Positions 1 through 29,224 of a DNA stretch of 64,000 nucleotides are shown piece by piece. The DNA is from Cristatella mucedo. Its lineage: Eukaryota; Bryozoa; Phylactolaemata; Cristatellidae. Under the pieces are notes generated by a model. It did no database searches and was not told where the DNA came from. It saw only the letters and a list, made by a program, of their open reading frames with translations. Location: contig WPIO01000011.1 of the NCBI GenBank assembly GCA_009760855.2, forward strand, positions 8,650,501 to 8,714,500, given 5' to 3'. Each line of letters starts with the position of its first letter. Position 1 is the stretch's first letter. Made by a program: the position numbers and the translations under genes.

Positions 1-574
1 CTTCGTGGGGGCTCCACACGAGCCGAGAGCTGCTAACACGAGCGATGCTGATACGTATAGGGTGCTCGCACTATAAGCAAGTGAGGCCAAGCAGGGAAAC
101 TCTTACGGACGCCTGAAAAGCTGAAAGCTCTCGAGATGTGTGCACGAAGAGTTGGTTCCCGTAATGATTCGGCATGTCACTCACGGAAAGCAGACTGTAC
201 CGAAATACAGCAGCAGACAGCTGTAGCCGACCCAGGCAGAGGCGCGCTTCACCGTGAAAGCAAAGCCAAGCTCGCCTGCACATTAGTGCTTAAACAAGAG
301 CTCAAAGGCTGCTAGGGTTACAGCCTAAAATTCGTTATAAATGAGGGGCTGCCACTGGTTACAGAGGGGCTAGCAAAGTGCTTGAACCAGCCAATCGTAG
401 CAGATGACACGTCCCTTTTACCTAGCTTAGGGGGGAGTAAAAAAACTGTCAAAATTTCGAAGTTTTTTGGAAGTTTGCTCTTTGAAAGACCAACAATTTA
501 CAAATGCAATCCCAGGGCTTACGGCTGGTGGCTTAAGGCCAACCAAACCACTCGTAATGTAGTGCATCTCCGCC

Positions 575-1210
575 GGTAACAAAAAAGGGTTAATAGAGTA
601 AACGGGTGTTACGAAGACGAGTTTTCTAAAGCGCACTCAAAAGCCTAAGCAGCATTCGGCCCAGACTGTAGCCAACGGACTTTAACTAACGTAGCAAAGA
701 GAAAGTGAGAAGTATAGCTGAGTCAGGAGGGCAGCGGAAGAGTGGGCAGCACGAGAGTAGGAGCGAGAGATAGGTGGAAAAGATGTGCCTTAGTCGGCAG
801 CATAGGAGTATATGCACCGCTGTAATAATTGCAGCAGATGTGAGCTTCACAGTCTAGGACCTGCAGAGCAAAAGCTTCTGTCGCCAATAGCCTTTAAGCA
901 TAGGGATGGAGCAGCTAATGTATCATCCATAGAAGACCTGAGGGCACGAGGTGGCTGAAACTGGTGCAGAAGTTCAGCTAGGTATGAATGAGCCAAGCCT
1001 TGGCACACCTTGTGGGTCAGCGTAACAACTTTGCTCTGTATCTGTTGATCGACAGGAAGGCATCGCAGCTCCTTGAGCAAAGGAGACACACGGCTGGACC
1101 ACTGGGATTTGGTCACTAACCCTGCAGCTATATTTATCACCAGTCGCAGACGGCTTTTTTAGTAGCCCTGTGAAAACAAAGTTGCAGTAGCCCAGCCTGG
1201 CCGGAACCAC
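575..1210 (-). mobile_element. LINE-B 3' portion
   Basis: The minus strand encodes AAGLVTKSQWSSRVSPLLKE and QRIQSKV-like sequence with [20 protein letters not shown], the LINE-B thumb, followed by its 3' UTR with AAGCTATACTTCTCACTTTC. The tail end is lost near 575-620. Only broken frames remain. Confidence 0.75.
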
Positions 1211-1881
1211 ACTCCCTCATCGGACTTACCAGGAAAGTGTACTACCTGAGGACCGATGCACTCACCTGCCTAGGCCGACGACCGAGCTCAGAAACGACTG
1301 CGAATGGGACGAGTTGAGCGAATTCAAGACTCTCTAGCACACCGCCGAAGCCACCCAAGTATACATGCATGTTAGCCTGCTGATTGCAGTTGTCAAGCCA
1401 TGTCACTTCCTGCTGGCATGGCCACAGCTGAGTGGAAACCCTCACCAATGATGACAGCAGAGCTTCTGGATGTCGCTGTAGCTCCGGCAGCAGCGGTTGA
1501 GCACCAGTCTCTCCCCCCTCACCCCCCAGACCGTCTGACAGTGGAGTGCAGTAACAAAGTGCCATGCCAGCAACGCATTCAGTCGAGCAGCAAAGCCAAC
1601 ATCGCCACGTCATGCAGGCAGCTGCTGTCGCTGCTCCAGGAAGGCACAGCGAGTCTGTCTGTCTGTGCTCACGGGCTTGTCCTAGCAGTAGTCGAGCTCA
1701 CACACAAGCATGCAGGTCAAAAGATGTTCGATCTTTTGTGCTGTACAGACTTTCAATGAAGACTTTCTGAGGGCGCGCCCGTGTCGTCCTCACTCGGAGG
1801 AGGTGGGAAGGTGGTGGGAAGGTGGTGGGAAGTCATAACTGAAACAGTAGTGTTCTTAATCCTTCCTTTGCAGCAAGTGTC
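1211..1881. other. No gene seen
   Basis: Non-repetitive sequence with overlapping open frames on both strands (up to about 120 codons) that resemble no protein I know and lack splice or start context. It lies left of the last recognised CUL2 exon and may be intron or 3' flank. Confidence 0.4.
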
Positions 1882-2030
1882 GCTGGTTTGGTCTAGCAGT
1901 TAAGGTGCTCGCCCCGACCAAGGTGTAACTGAGGTCGTAGGCTCGAGCCCCGAGGCATACGTGAAGCGCCTGAATAGAGATTCAGTTCTCTTGGGGCGCT
2001 ACATAAATGAATTATTTATTTATTATTATT
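1882..2030 (+). mobile_element. SINE-beta (tRNA-derived)
   Basis: A tRNA-like head carries an A box (TGGTCTAGCAGTTAAGGTGC) and a B box (GGTCGTAGGCTCGAGCCCC). The tail GAAGCGCCTGAATAGAGATT, CAGTTCTCTTGGGGCGCTAC and ATTATTTATTTATT closely resembles the LINE-A 3' end. A fragment of a LINE-A-like tail follows at 2030-2075. Confidence 0.8.
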
Positions 2031-2265
2031 ATCTGAGGGTGCTATACAAACTTATTATTATTATTATTTATAATCCTTATAAATCAGCCAGGTTATGAAT
2101 GGAAAGATAACTTTTGCTGTCCCTGAATTATAATTGCTAGTAGCACTACAGCTGGGAGCCATATGGGCTGCATGACAAATCAGATTGGCTATGCTGGAGC
2201 TGGATAGGAACGTCGCTGGCCATGAAGATGGCTAGCCAGTTGCTGCTCGTCTCTCTTGCTCTCTG

Positions 2266-2314
<49 letters not shown>
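2266..2314 (+). repeat. (CT)n microsatellite
   Basis: A CT dinucleotide run of about 50 nt within a longer pyrimidine-rich stretch reaching about 2370. No other feature is seen. Confidence 0.95.
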
Positions 2315-2318
<4 letters not shown>

Positions 2319-2974
2319 CTTTCTTGTTATCTCTATCGTTCTCTCTCTCTTTTTCTTCCTCACACTTTCTCTTTTGTTCACTCTCTCAGTAACCACAGAA
2401 CCAAGCTCAGCTGCTAGCTGCAGTCTGCATCTAGCTGGCAGCAGCACTGCTGCATTTCTCCAAGAACTGCTAAAGTTGCCAGTACTGCCCACTAGGAAGG
2501 TTACCTTATATTGGCTTGTGCAGCAGTGAGGATTCAATTGGGTGCCCTGCAAACGTCTCTTTCATAATACTGAAAGACTACTGAAAGCTGAAAAATGGCT
2601 GCACAGCACTGAGCAATACGAAAGGCAGTGAGCGAGAGGCGGGAACAGGAAGCACCTGTCGAATAGCTGTGAATCCAGGTCAGCTTCCTGCCGTTGAATC
2701 GCTTGTTGTAGAACTGCTCGAACTAAAAGACGACAACTGTTCTCAGCATCGCGAACAGGAAAAAAATGCGAGCGAAATCTATTTTGCCAGCAATGACAAC
2801 GACTATGCTGCTCGTGCTGGGCCTCACGAGGTTTCACGAAGCATTTCTTAGAGTGACTGCTGTTCTCCTACGCACAAGCTCGAGGGTAAAGACTAAGACT
2901 TCAACGTTTTTAAGGTGCTTTCTGCCTACCGAAACCTAGCACTTGAGCAGGCAGTGTAATATCATAACAAAATA

Positions 2975-3240
2975 AAATGTTAGTTGATTTAAAAACCTCT
3001 TAGATTTCTTTCTGTAACTCCACAAAGTGGGTGTATGCAGGTGCGTTTTCCATAGTGCACTCCCAGCCTAAGAGGCTTTTGGTACGCATGCGGTAGCCAA
3101 CAGACATCATCTCACCCAATAAAGAAAAAGTGAGAAGCAAAGCTGAGTCAGCTGGGCGGTCGAGGAAGAGAGTGGCATGGAATTAGCAGCTCAGGACGGC
3201 TGGAAAGGATGTACCACCAACGGCAGCAGGAGAACAGAAG
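2975..3240 (-). mobile_element. LINE-B 3' UTR fragment
   Basis: The minus-strand UTR matches other copies: CTGTAACTCCACAAAG, CCTAAGAGGCTTTTGGTACG, GTAGCCAACAGACATCATCT, GAGTCAGCTGGGCGG, and CGGCAGCAGGAGA at the end. It is truncated before any coding sequence. Confidence 0.7.
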
Positions 3241-3979
3241 CCTAGCAATATCTGAAAGAGATGCACCTATATGCTTACGACGTTATGTTCCCCACATGGT
3301 AATGCTACACACTGCAGAGTGCAACAGTGGCCTGTCGGGGAGAGGTGACCAATGAAATTCACGGAACAGAAGACCCTTCTCAGGCAGTGCCGGGTAGCAT
3401 AGATTGGTCTGACGCGGCACTGCAGTGAGTACAACATTACGGGCAACTGTCACGTGACGATATCATGACCAGTGCTGATGGAAGCTAAGGTATCTTTCCT
3501 TGAGCTCTGGCTTCAAGAGTAAATCGATATCTGCTATCTGCTCCTTCGCACTTGATATCTGTTCCCTTTTCAAACTCACAATAGGTTTAAGGATGCTGCA
3601 AAGCTAATCACTTCCGGCCCAACATGATGGTCCCTGACCGGCCACTACAGTGGGGGCATCACATCACCACAGTGGGCAACACTATTCGGGGGGGGGGGTT
3701 AATTTACAGATGGTACTTACTATACGATCACCACCCCCGTGAGGCACAGTGTGCATTGAAATTACTAAGGGATTCGACGTTTGCAGTAAGCCTTACTGAT
3801 GGCTCACCCACATCTATATGTACACCTGCATTAAACGATCATAATGATCTATGATCATAAGATCTAAATGATCATACAGCTCTGTAGATGCACAGTCCTT
3901 CGAGAACTAGCCCATGGCCTGGGTGTGCACCAGAATAATGGTCTATCAAGAAATGGGAGAGTTCTCAAGTCGGCACGTG
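3241..3979. other. No gene seen
   Basis: Unique-looking sequence with a G run at 3689-3698. No family is recognised. The missing CUL2 C-terminal exons were searched for here by eye and not found. Confidence 0.4.
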
Positions 3980-4195
3980 TCTCCCCAAATAACTGAGTGG
4001 GGCTCTCACATCACAGGCCTGTTTTTCCCAGCATATGCTCCGACCTCGTGGATTGTCCTGTGTGTGCTTACGCTACAGACACACTGCATGCTATCCCTAA
4101 CCATGGGACACCATCCTTTCCAGCAAACTAAATGTCTAGAAAGAGATTAGTTCAGTTAAAGCACTACACACATGCCTGATTATCATTATTACCCT
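3980..4195 (+). mobile_element. Old LINE-A 3' fragment
   Basis: Degenerate plus-strand similarity to the LINE-A end: GCATATGCTCCGACCTCGTG, then GTGTGTGCTTACGC, CTAACCATG, AATGTCTAGAAAGAGATTAG and a short TTATCATTATTA tail. No coding frame survives. Confidence 0.45.
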
Positions 4196-4368
4196 GGGCT
4201 GCTGCGAATGAGAAGGGACATCGGCATCATATTCATCAACTGCTAAACCTTTTATGTTCTAATGAAGTCATTGGCTTAGTAAATAGCGCCAGAGAGCAGA
4301 AAAATTAATGGAAAGCAAACAGAGACATGTTTGGCCAATGAGGAAGTCTGCCCCTGAGCAGATGAGAA

Positions 4369-4510
4369 ACGAGGACTCACGAGAAATGGGGGTTCGACAA
4401 ACGCTTCTTAGCTAAGGCATTGCAGTAAAGCAGCAAATTCACAGCTTCGGCAATGCCTTAGCTAAGAAGTGTTTTTCGAACTGCCACCCTGATTTCTCGT
4501 GAGTCTTCGT
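4369..4510. repeat. Hairpin inverted repeat, MITE-like
   Basis: Arms of about 55 and 61 nt (4369-4423 and 4450-4510) are reverse complements apart from a short indel and a few changes; the inner 24 nt (CTTCTTAGCTAAGGCATTGC core) match perfectly. The 26-nt spacer is AT-balanced. It could be a small foldback transposon, but no second copy was seen in the window. Confidence 0.75.
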
Positions 4511-5554
4511 ACAGTGGTACATCGGCTTACGAGTTTAATTCGTTCCATGCCGGGAGCTCGTAATTCTAAATTAGACGTATATCAGATCTAGTTTCCCCAT
4601 TGAAATGAATTGAAATTCCAATAATCCGTTGGGTAATTAATGTTCAAGTGTAGTGATTTCTTCTCCATCTACTTCCCACCCCGATGCTAGCCAATAGATC
4701 GAAACTCGGTGTCCCTGTTGATGGACACCAGCTGGGACGCTGGCGAATCAGAGTTCAGCATTCCTACTGCCAGCCAAGATGCTAGCCAATCGGAACGAAG
4801 CATTCCTGAGTAGCAGACGACAGAAAGTACCTGTTACAGTTAGCATCTGCACCCGAGTTGAAAATACAACACACGAATACTGTTTAGTACGAGAGTGATG
4901 GAAAGTCGTTTGCTGTTTAGCATAACGCGCACGCTTACACACTCGCAATACAAGCAATTTCTCTCTGGCAAAATATCGACATAGGGCACAACATATTTCA
5001 AGGTCTGCATGGACTTAGCATCAACCAAGACTAGATAGAAATCTAGCTTGTGCAGTAACATATGGATATATACTTATAAAGCCAAGACCAAAAGGAAATG
5101 GAAACTCAAAAGCGGGGAGCACAGCTACGAGGGAGAGCAGAACGGCCACAACCCACACTCTCTTCCACAAAGCATGGACTACAGGATCAGCAGATTATTA
5201 GCCACTCTACGGCAGTTACTAGTTTGTGCAAACAGCAAGCAAGCAATACTCGACAGCGATACCTTCCATCCAGCCACATTTCATTCGTAACACGCCGAGG
5301 CATTTAGGGACATTTCTAACCAACAACCCTGGTTTACCCGACAACTCTTAGCAGCGCTACTGCACCTGCCCCCTTAAAAGAAAAAGCGAGGGCATTCAAC
5401 AAAAAGTTTCGTCCCAGGTGAGGGCAGGTTACATATAGCAGGGGCAGAAGGAAAATCAAACGACGGGCTCTCACGATCATTTGCCGAGTGGAGCACAAAC
5501 CAGTTTCTCAGAGGCCGCATTGTGCGTGCGCATGCTGCGGCTGCAACGACTCAC

Positions 5555-23268
<17,714 letters not shown>

Positions 23269-24487
23269 CTGCAAACAGTAGGCCATGTGGCCAGTAGTGA
23301 ACTTTCCTAGAATGAAAAATTACGGTTGCTTGCAGGGGAACAGCAGCAGTAGCAGCAGACAAGGAAGGGGAAGCTCCTCGCTCAGGGACAGATTCACCTA
23401 ACCCAAGTCTAACGGCTATTTGTCACAAAAATGTCCATGGAGCAGCATCATCCGTGACAAACCGTGCCGATCGTGGACTCACCACGAGCATTTCCTGGCA
23501 AATTTAAAATAATGCCAGCTGCCAAGGCTAAAAACAAACTCCCTGATAGGCAAGAAAAGTGTATATGCGTGATCCCACATGCATGAGAAATCACATACAA
23601 TTTACTGCAGACACAGCGCTTCTGCCCCCCCCCTCCGCCCCGTCTTGGCCCACGGGTAAGGTGCTCACACTTAACGAACGAGGTCGTGGGTTCGAAGCCT
23701 GAACCCTAACACAAAACGAAGAGCAATAAAATAATGAAGTGACAAAGTAGTAACAGCACCAACAGTAAACGGTCGCTTCATACAATGTTAACTTTGAAGT
23801 AGGCGATTCGCTCAAGAAATCACTTAACCGCATGCACTTTCTAAAAACTGGTGACCCATACTTACTAGCAAAAGCAACATGCTCAAATTAACCATTTGTT
23901 TAAGGGTCTCGCAGGCTTCCAGGGAGCACCAAATTCAGTTCAGGATACTTCTCACGGTATACTAACCAAGGCCAAGTCAGTTAGCTTCCCATCTAGTAGC
24001 ATTAATTAATGACTACAACTCAGCTAGGTGTCTCGGGTCTCCAGGGTCCAACGAACTGGCTATTCTGACCGACAGCTTCGGGAAGTAATCGTTGCTTAGT
24101 GTAATATTAAAACCAAAAAAAAGGAACCACCCACACATATATAAGCCCACTCTCGATTACCTGACCCCAAATTTTGGAGAGAAAATGGGCTTGTGCAAGA
24201 TAAAATATGGTAATTACGTATACACAATGCCGGCACGAAAAATCTGCACATCTCATATCTTGAAGAATTCTGATATATCGATGTGGAAAAATGCTACCAC
24301 AAGCTAGGATTAATAAGAGGCAGCAATAAATGTTGCAAATTGTGCATGATGCCACCTCACTTAGCCTTCTGGGTATGAAAACATGCAAACAGTCTGTTCA
24401 TCGGTTTCAAGTGAGTTTGGAAACAGTTTCAATATTTGAAAGATAGCTTTTGGTAGTGCCAACATGATGTGAAGTAAGAATTTTTGG
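23269..24487. other. CUL2 upstream region
   Basis: This contains the unlocated 5' UTR exon and probably promoter of CUL2. A CpG-poor, mixed sequence with one tRNA-like SINE head at 23.63-23.71 kb is seen. No TATA box can be assigned without the transcript start. Confidence 0.35.
23630..23712 (+). mobile_element. tRNA-like SINE head fragment
   Basis: TTGGCCCACGGGTAAGGTGC resembles an A box and GAGGTCGTGGGTTCGAAGCC a B box at the usual spacing. No cloverleaf or SINE body follows. It lies about 370 nt upstream of the CUL2 start codon exon. Confidence 0.45.
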
Positions 24488-26268
24488 ACTTATAATAATA
24501 ATAATAATATTGCACTTGATAAAGCGCCCTCAGAGAACTTAATCTCTTTCTAGGCGCTTTACATTTGCTGCAAAGTGATACGCAATAGAATAGTAGGTAA
24601 AATCATGCTTGAAAAACAAACAAAATGAATAACATGGTTAGGGGTTACATGCACTGGGTCAGCATGCAAATGTGGTTAGTGGCAGCATGAACAGTGTCAG
24701 CACGCATAAGCACATCGAGGACGAATCACAAAGACCCACTAAATGCTGTCCTAAATAGGTATGTTTTTAAGTTTCTTTTAAATGTGGTCAGGTCAGGGGA
24801 TGTTCTGATGCAGGTCGGGAGGGAGTTCCAGGCTGTGGGAGCATACGAGCTAAATGCACGGTCTCCAAAGGATTTAAGGTTTGTACGAGGTATTTCTAGA
24901 CTGTTGGATTCCGAAAAGCGAGTGGTACGATGCTTTGCCTGATGGGGTAGTATATCTGAAAGATAGGCTGGAGCCATAGAATGAAGAGACCTAAAAGTGA
25001 GCGACAAAACCTTGAAGTCAATCCGTTGCTTGACTGGTAACCAGTGCAGGTCGGCGAGAAGTGGAGTAATGTGGCAACTGCGACGCTCACGACAGACAAG
25101 CCTAGCTGCAGAGTTTTGCATCAGCTGCAATCGCCTGATCGCACATGCTGGTAGGCCAGTAAGCAGTGAGTTGCAGAAGTCGAGACGAGATGTCACGAAT
25201 GCATGGACCAACTTGGACGTGGTATCCTTATCTAAACAAGCCCTAATTTTAGCAATGTTATGAAGCTGAAAATAGGCTGATTTGACTGTGGAGCTGATGT
25301 GGTCGTCTAACGAGAGGTCGCTTTGGAATATGACACCTAGATTTCGAGCTGATGCAACTGGAGATATGCTGGCAGAGCCAATTTTTAAAGTCAGCCTTTC
25401 CAATTTCTGAATAACACTAGGTTTGCCCATAACTAGTAAGTTAGTTTTATCATCGTTAAGTTTTAGAAAATTTGCTGCCATCCATGATCGGATGTCATCA
25501 ATGCATGCAGCAAGTGAGTTGAGAGAATTTGAGGTGCTCGAAGGCTGGGAGGGATCAAAGCAAAGGTACAACTGAGTGTCATCCGCATAGAAGTGAAAGC
25601 CTAGATTGTGCTTGGCAATCACATCAGCGAGAGGGAGAGTATAAACGGTGAAAAGGACCGGACCTAGCACAGAGCCCTGAGGTACTCCATATTTTAGAGG
25701 TACTTCAGATGATCTTTGTCCATTCACGTCAACACTCTGGAGTCTCCCACTGAGATAGGACCTGAACCAATGCAGAGCAGTGCCAGTGATGCCCAGGCGA
25801 GATGAGAGGCGCTCTAGAAGTACTTTGTGATCGATGGTATCAAAAGCTGCCGAAAGATCGAGCAAAACAAGAAGAGACACTCTACCCATGTCTGCATTCC
25901 TAAGTAGGTCGTTGTATACCCGAAGCAATGCTGACTCTGTGGAGTGATTAGCTCTAAAGCCAGACTGGAACTTACTAGCAAGGTGTGAGGTTTCGATATA
26001 CGAGTTCAGCTGGTCTGCCACGACCCGTTCCAGTGTCTTTGATAGGAATGGTAGAAGGGAGACTGGGCGGTAGTTGCTTAAGTTCTCTTGGTCTAGTGTA
26101 GCTTTCTTGAGAAGTGGCCTGACTACAGCTTTTTTGAAAGGTGCTGGGACCTGACCTGAGGCTAATGACATATTAATGATGTTGGTTATGCATGGCAGCA
26201 GCAGATCAATGCAACGTAGGAGCAGGACAGTGGGAATAGGGTCCAGTGGACTTGTTGTCTTCTTTGAT
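24488..26268 (-). mobile_element. LINE-A copy, 5'-truncated, RT frame intact
   Basis: This is a CR1/L2-like non-LTR retrotransposon of the jockey superfamily. The reverse-transcriptase frame runs without stop from about 26265 to 24726. It shows LSNYRPVSLLPFLSKTLERV (fingers), [20 protein letters not shown] (motif A), YGVPQGSVLGPVLF (motif B), FHFYADDTQLYLCF (motif C, catalytic Asp pair), [14 protein letters not shown], and the C-terminal thumb with [16 protein letters not shown]. It is truncated inside the linker before the RT, so the endonuclease is missing. A roughly 235-nt 3' UTR ends with a stem-loop and a (TAA)n tail at about 24500. The lack of stops suggests a recent insertion. Confidence 0.9.
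24726..26268 (-). CDS. LINE-A reverse transcriptase, N-truncated
   Basis: The frame encodes about 510 LINE-derived residues and copies element RNA at a nicked target. The YADD motif and the motif A aspartate are intact. Upstream residues before VLQSKKTTSPLDPIPT come from flanking DNA and are not part of the protein. Without an endonuclease domain or promoter this copy is unlikely to move by itself. Confidence 0.85.
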
Positions 26269-26303
26269 TGAAGTACCCCCCACTCAGAAAGGCATCTCGA
26301 CAA

Positions 26304-27062
26304 CTATTTTGGCACTTCTTCAAGAATGGTCAAGAACTGAGACATCCGCCGTTGTTAATAAACAGACTAGACCAGGTTCGAGACTACCCAAGAAGTCAAC
26401 AGTGCGCGGTTAGAGTGAAAAACCAGCCAACTATATTTCCGGATAAAAATGAGCTGTGGAACCGTACAAAACTGCTGCCCAAGTCTTGACAAACATCTGA
26501 CACGATAAAAAACCTTGTTAATCTGCATGTACTAGACAAGGTAGTTTCATTTAATAGATGCATCTGGCAAGCTAAAGAGAGTTCAAACCCAGGAAATAGT
26601 TTTAAAGAGTTCTTTATATCCAAGTTTATCAAAAATCGCCGAAACAGGCGGTATTTCCTTTTCATTGAGTCATCAACTTCGTATACCGTCTCGAACCGAG
26701 TCAACCACTCACCTATAGTTATGCATGCTTAAAACAGCATCCTGAAACCCCTTAATGATTGACCCCTCGATGACTGCATGACACAGTTGTTAAGCCCAAC
26801 AGCAGCTGCAGACCCTTTCGAAATCCCCTTGCACTGTGGTCAAAGCAAAACAGCCATTACAGAGATTACAGGCAACCCTTGCCAGCTACTGGAAAGCAGC
26901 CACTGTACCCTCAAACCAATCATTCCGGGAACATCAGCTCGGTAGTGGAGCAGTTCCTTGCCTGCACCGACTGCATATTTGAATACACAGAACCCAAAGG
27001 CCTAGGATAGACTAACTAAACAAATTTGAACAGGGCCTAGTGAGGGGGATGCAAGGGGTTAA
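26304..27062. other. No gene seen
   Basis: Non-repetitive sequence in the divergent spacer. Open frames of up to about 100 codons on either strand show no recognisable similarity. Confidence 0.35.
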
Positions 27063-27256
27063 CATAAAGCCGAAATGGCTCACTAGGTAAGACGGTTGCC
27101 TTTCACGACCTCGGCCCCGAGGTCGTGGGTTCGAATCCTGTGGTGGGCGATTCTTTATCGCCACTGCAAGCGGTGGTGATAGCCGTCAAGGCTCTTCTGT
27201 CGCTATACAAAAAGAGGCTGTTAAATCAGCTAGTATTTATTTATTATTTATTTATA
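27063..27256 (+). mobile_element. SINE-alpha (tRNA-derived), near complete
   Basis: The head has an A box region (GAAATGGCTCACTAGGTAAG) and B box (GTGGGTTCGAATCCTG). The body reads GCGATTCTTTATCGCCACTG, GGTGATAGCCGTCAAGGCTC, and the tail is GAGGCTGTTAAATCAGCTAG followed by TATTTATTTATT. Palindromic stretches ACCTCGGCCCCGAGGT and GCCACTGCAAGCGGTGG could fold in the RNA. This is the best reference copy. Confidence 0.85.
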
Positions 27257-28075
27257 AGCATTCACATCAACTGACCTCGGCTGCATCAAAACCTGTAACT
27301 TTGGAATTCCCAAGCTGATGCATTAATAACTGAGTTACATGGTCAACTAGTTCCACCGGCCAGAACATGGAACTTACAGACCATGCTTGATGAAACAAGC
27401 ATTGCAATATGGGGGCTGTCAAGAGATCCGGCCCAGGCAAGGCTTCGGCTACGAAGGGATCTAAAGTTGACCTTATGCGACCTGCCAGTAAGTCAATATG
27501 TCAATTAAACATACCTAAGCATACGCTCTTTAATTCTAGATTGCTAGATTAGCCACATGCAAGAAGGTCTCACATACTCCTTGCAACTATATGCAGTCAG
27601 TGCTACATAGTAAAAATACTCGTGCCCTCTACAATTAAGGTTCGGGCTCACATTTGCACAAGCTTGCACTAAAGCACTGCTAAGAGCTTTGGTCTGCAGT
27701 GGGTTACCTAAGTGAATCCCATTGGACAGCTATAGTAGTGCTACTCACAGGCTTATAACAAAATATGGATAGTCTATTCGCCAACATATTCTCCGATTTA
27801 AAAAAAGCCAGTAATACTACACGGTTTTTTAGACATTTCATCTATTTGTATCACATTGGGGGATTAAACAAATGCTTCAGATAAGGCTCCTGAATGGTAA
27901 ATTACCTACTTATCGAATTTGGAATTTGCCCGAAATCCAGGTGCAGCCTTGCATCAACCCAGCCTTGGCCTCGGACGTTTTACTACAAGCACAGCCCATT
28001 CCAAGGCCTTCCAACTTTACGATATTTGCTGTTTTCGGGGACTGTCTAGAGAAATCGACTATGGCGCATCCTTAT

Positions 28076-28408
28076 GATAATAATAACAATAATAATGCAA
28101 CTGATATAGCACCGTCGGAGAACTCAATCTCTTTCTATGCGCTTTACATTTGCTGTAAAGCGAAACGCAATTGAATGGTGAGTTAAAATAATGCTTGATA
28201 AACAACATGAACAACGTGGTTAGGGGTGACATGCACAGGGTCAGCATGCAAGTGTGGTTAGTGGCAGCATTCAACAGTGTCAGCACGCATAAGCACATGA
28301 AGGACGAATCACAGGGACCCACTAAAGGCTGTCATAGATAAGTGTTTTAAGTTCTTTTTAAATGTGGTCAAGTCAGGGGATGTTGTGACGCAAGTCGGGA
28401 GTGAGTTC
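28076..28408 (-). mobile_element. LINE-A 3' UTR fragment
   Basis: Starting from a TAATAATAA tail, the terminal hairpin (AGCACCGTCGGAGAACTCAA), UTR and last codons of LINE-A are present on the minus strand. The sequence switches abruptly at about 28408 to a plus-strand LINE-B 3' fragment, so the two families abut. Confidence 0.8.
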
Positions 28409-28535
28409 CATCCTTTCCAGCGGTCCTGAACTGCTACTTCCATGTTACTCACTACCTCAACTGCTCTCCTGACTTTGCTATTGCCACTTCCTCTTTGTTG
28501 CGTGAGATGAAGTCTGGTGGCTACTGAACAAGTCT
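28408..28535 (+). mobile_element. LINE-B 3' fragment
   Basis: The plus strand reads CATCCTTTCCAGCGGTCCTG, CACTACCTCAACTGCTCTCC and TTGTTGCGTGAGATGAAGTC, matching the LINE-B region just after the RT. It ends in a short TATTATTATTAT run. Confidence 0.65.
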
Positions 28536-28670
28536 ATTTCTATTATTATTATGACTATTAATAAATTCGCAAGCCCTCCCACCAGCCAGGCAGTTCTATA
28601 AGATCCACAAACTCATTCACTATAATGCAAAGTCTACCGCACAACCTATTTTAGAAGCAACTGGACTGAC

Positions 28671-28745
28671 CTTAAAGGCGCCGAAATGATGAGTCCTCAA
28701 AGGCCGAGAGCTGGCGAAAAGCTAGCGGTCTCGGACCGCTGCGGC
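28671..28745 (+). ncRNA. Degenerate hammerhead-like structured patch
   Basis: TGATGAGTCCTCAAAGG resembles the hammerhead CUGAUGA core with its stem II, and AGCTGGCGAAAAGCT and AGCGGTCTCGGACCGCT are perfect hairpin palindromes, the second containing a GUC cleavage-like triplet. The conserved GAAA after stem II reads GAGA, and stem II pairing is weak, so it would be inactive if it is a ribozyme at all. It could be any other structured sequence. Confidence 0.25.
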
Positions 28746-29128
28746 TGAGTGAGCGGAAACCCTGCCGTAAAAAGGTACGACGAGCCTCTGCGTCCACAAT
28801 GATGTATAGCCCTAATTACTAGTATTAGCATTATCACATAAAAGTACATCTGTAGAATTAAAAAACTTAAAACTTGACATAATTTTATTAGAAATTTAGC
28901 TTACAAAACCTTAGGCACTATGCTTTTTGAGTATATCTACAGCAGGCCATAGCAGCCTGCTGACCTGACTGCTCTGTTCGCATCCCACCTTAACTGATTG
29001 ATTGTATTTACTATTAGCAATAAAAATAATATTGACTTTATTTTTTAATTAAATTACGTTGCTGGATCTTCTTGGCTTACTTCCGTTCATTCATCCCGGG
29101 TCAGCCATTGAGGCTCTGACCGATAGCC

Positions 29129-29200
29129 ATGGCGACGGCCGGATCGCAACAAGTAGCCGCGCATCCGGTACATGCCAACTTTAACATGTATCGCCCAGCG
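29129..29200 (+). CDS. Candidate first exon, unassigned
   Basis: An ATG in a good context (GATAGCCATGG) opens MATAGSQQVAAHPVHANFNM, then YRPA, up to a donor-like GCG/GTATGC. It lies in a CpG-containing patch of the divergent spacer between CUL2 and TTLL3. If spliced at this donor it ends in phase 0, which does not fit the phase of the TTLL3 exon at 40286, so it would need an intervening exon or belong to another gene. Read through, the frame stops at 29224. Confidence 0.25.
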
Positions 29201-29224
29201 GTATGCCAACTTACTCATTTCTAA

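Noticed and set aside
27100-27140. tRNA gene suggested by GGTTCGAATCC
   Set aside because: The B box belongs to SINE-alpha. No cloverleaf or acceptor stem can be formed, and the same head recurs with a SINE body several times.
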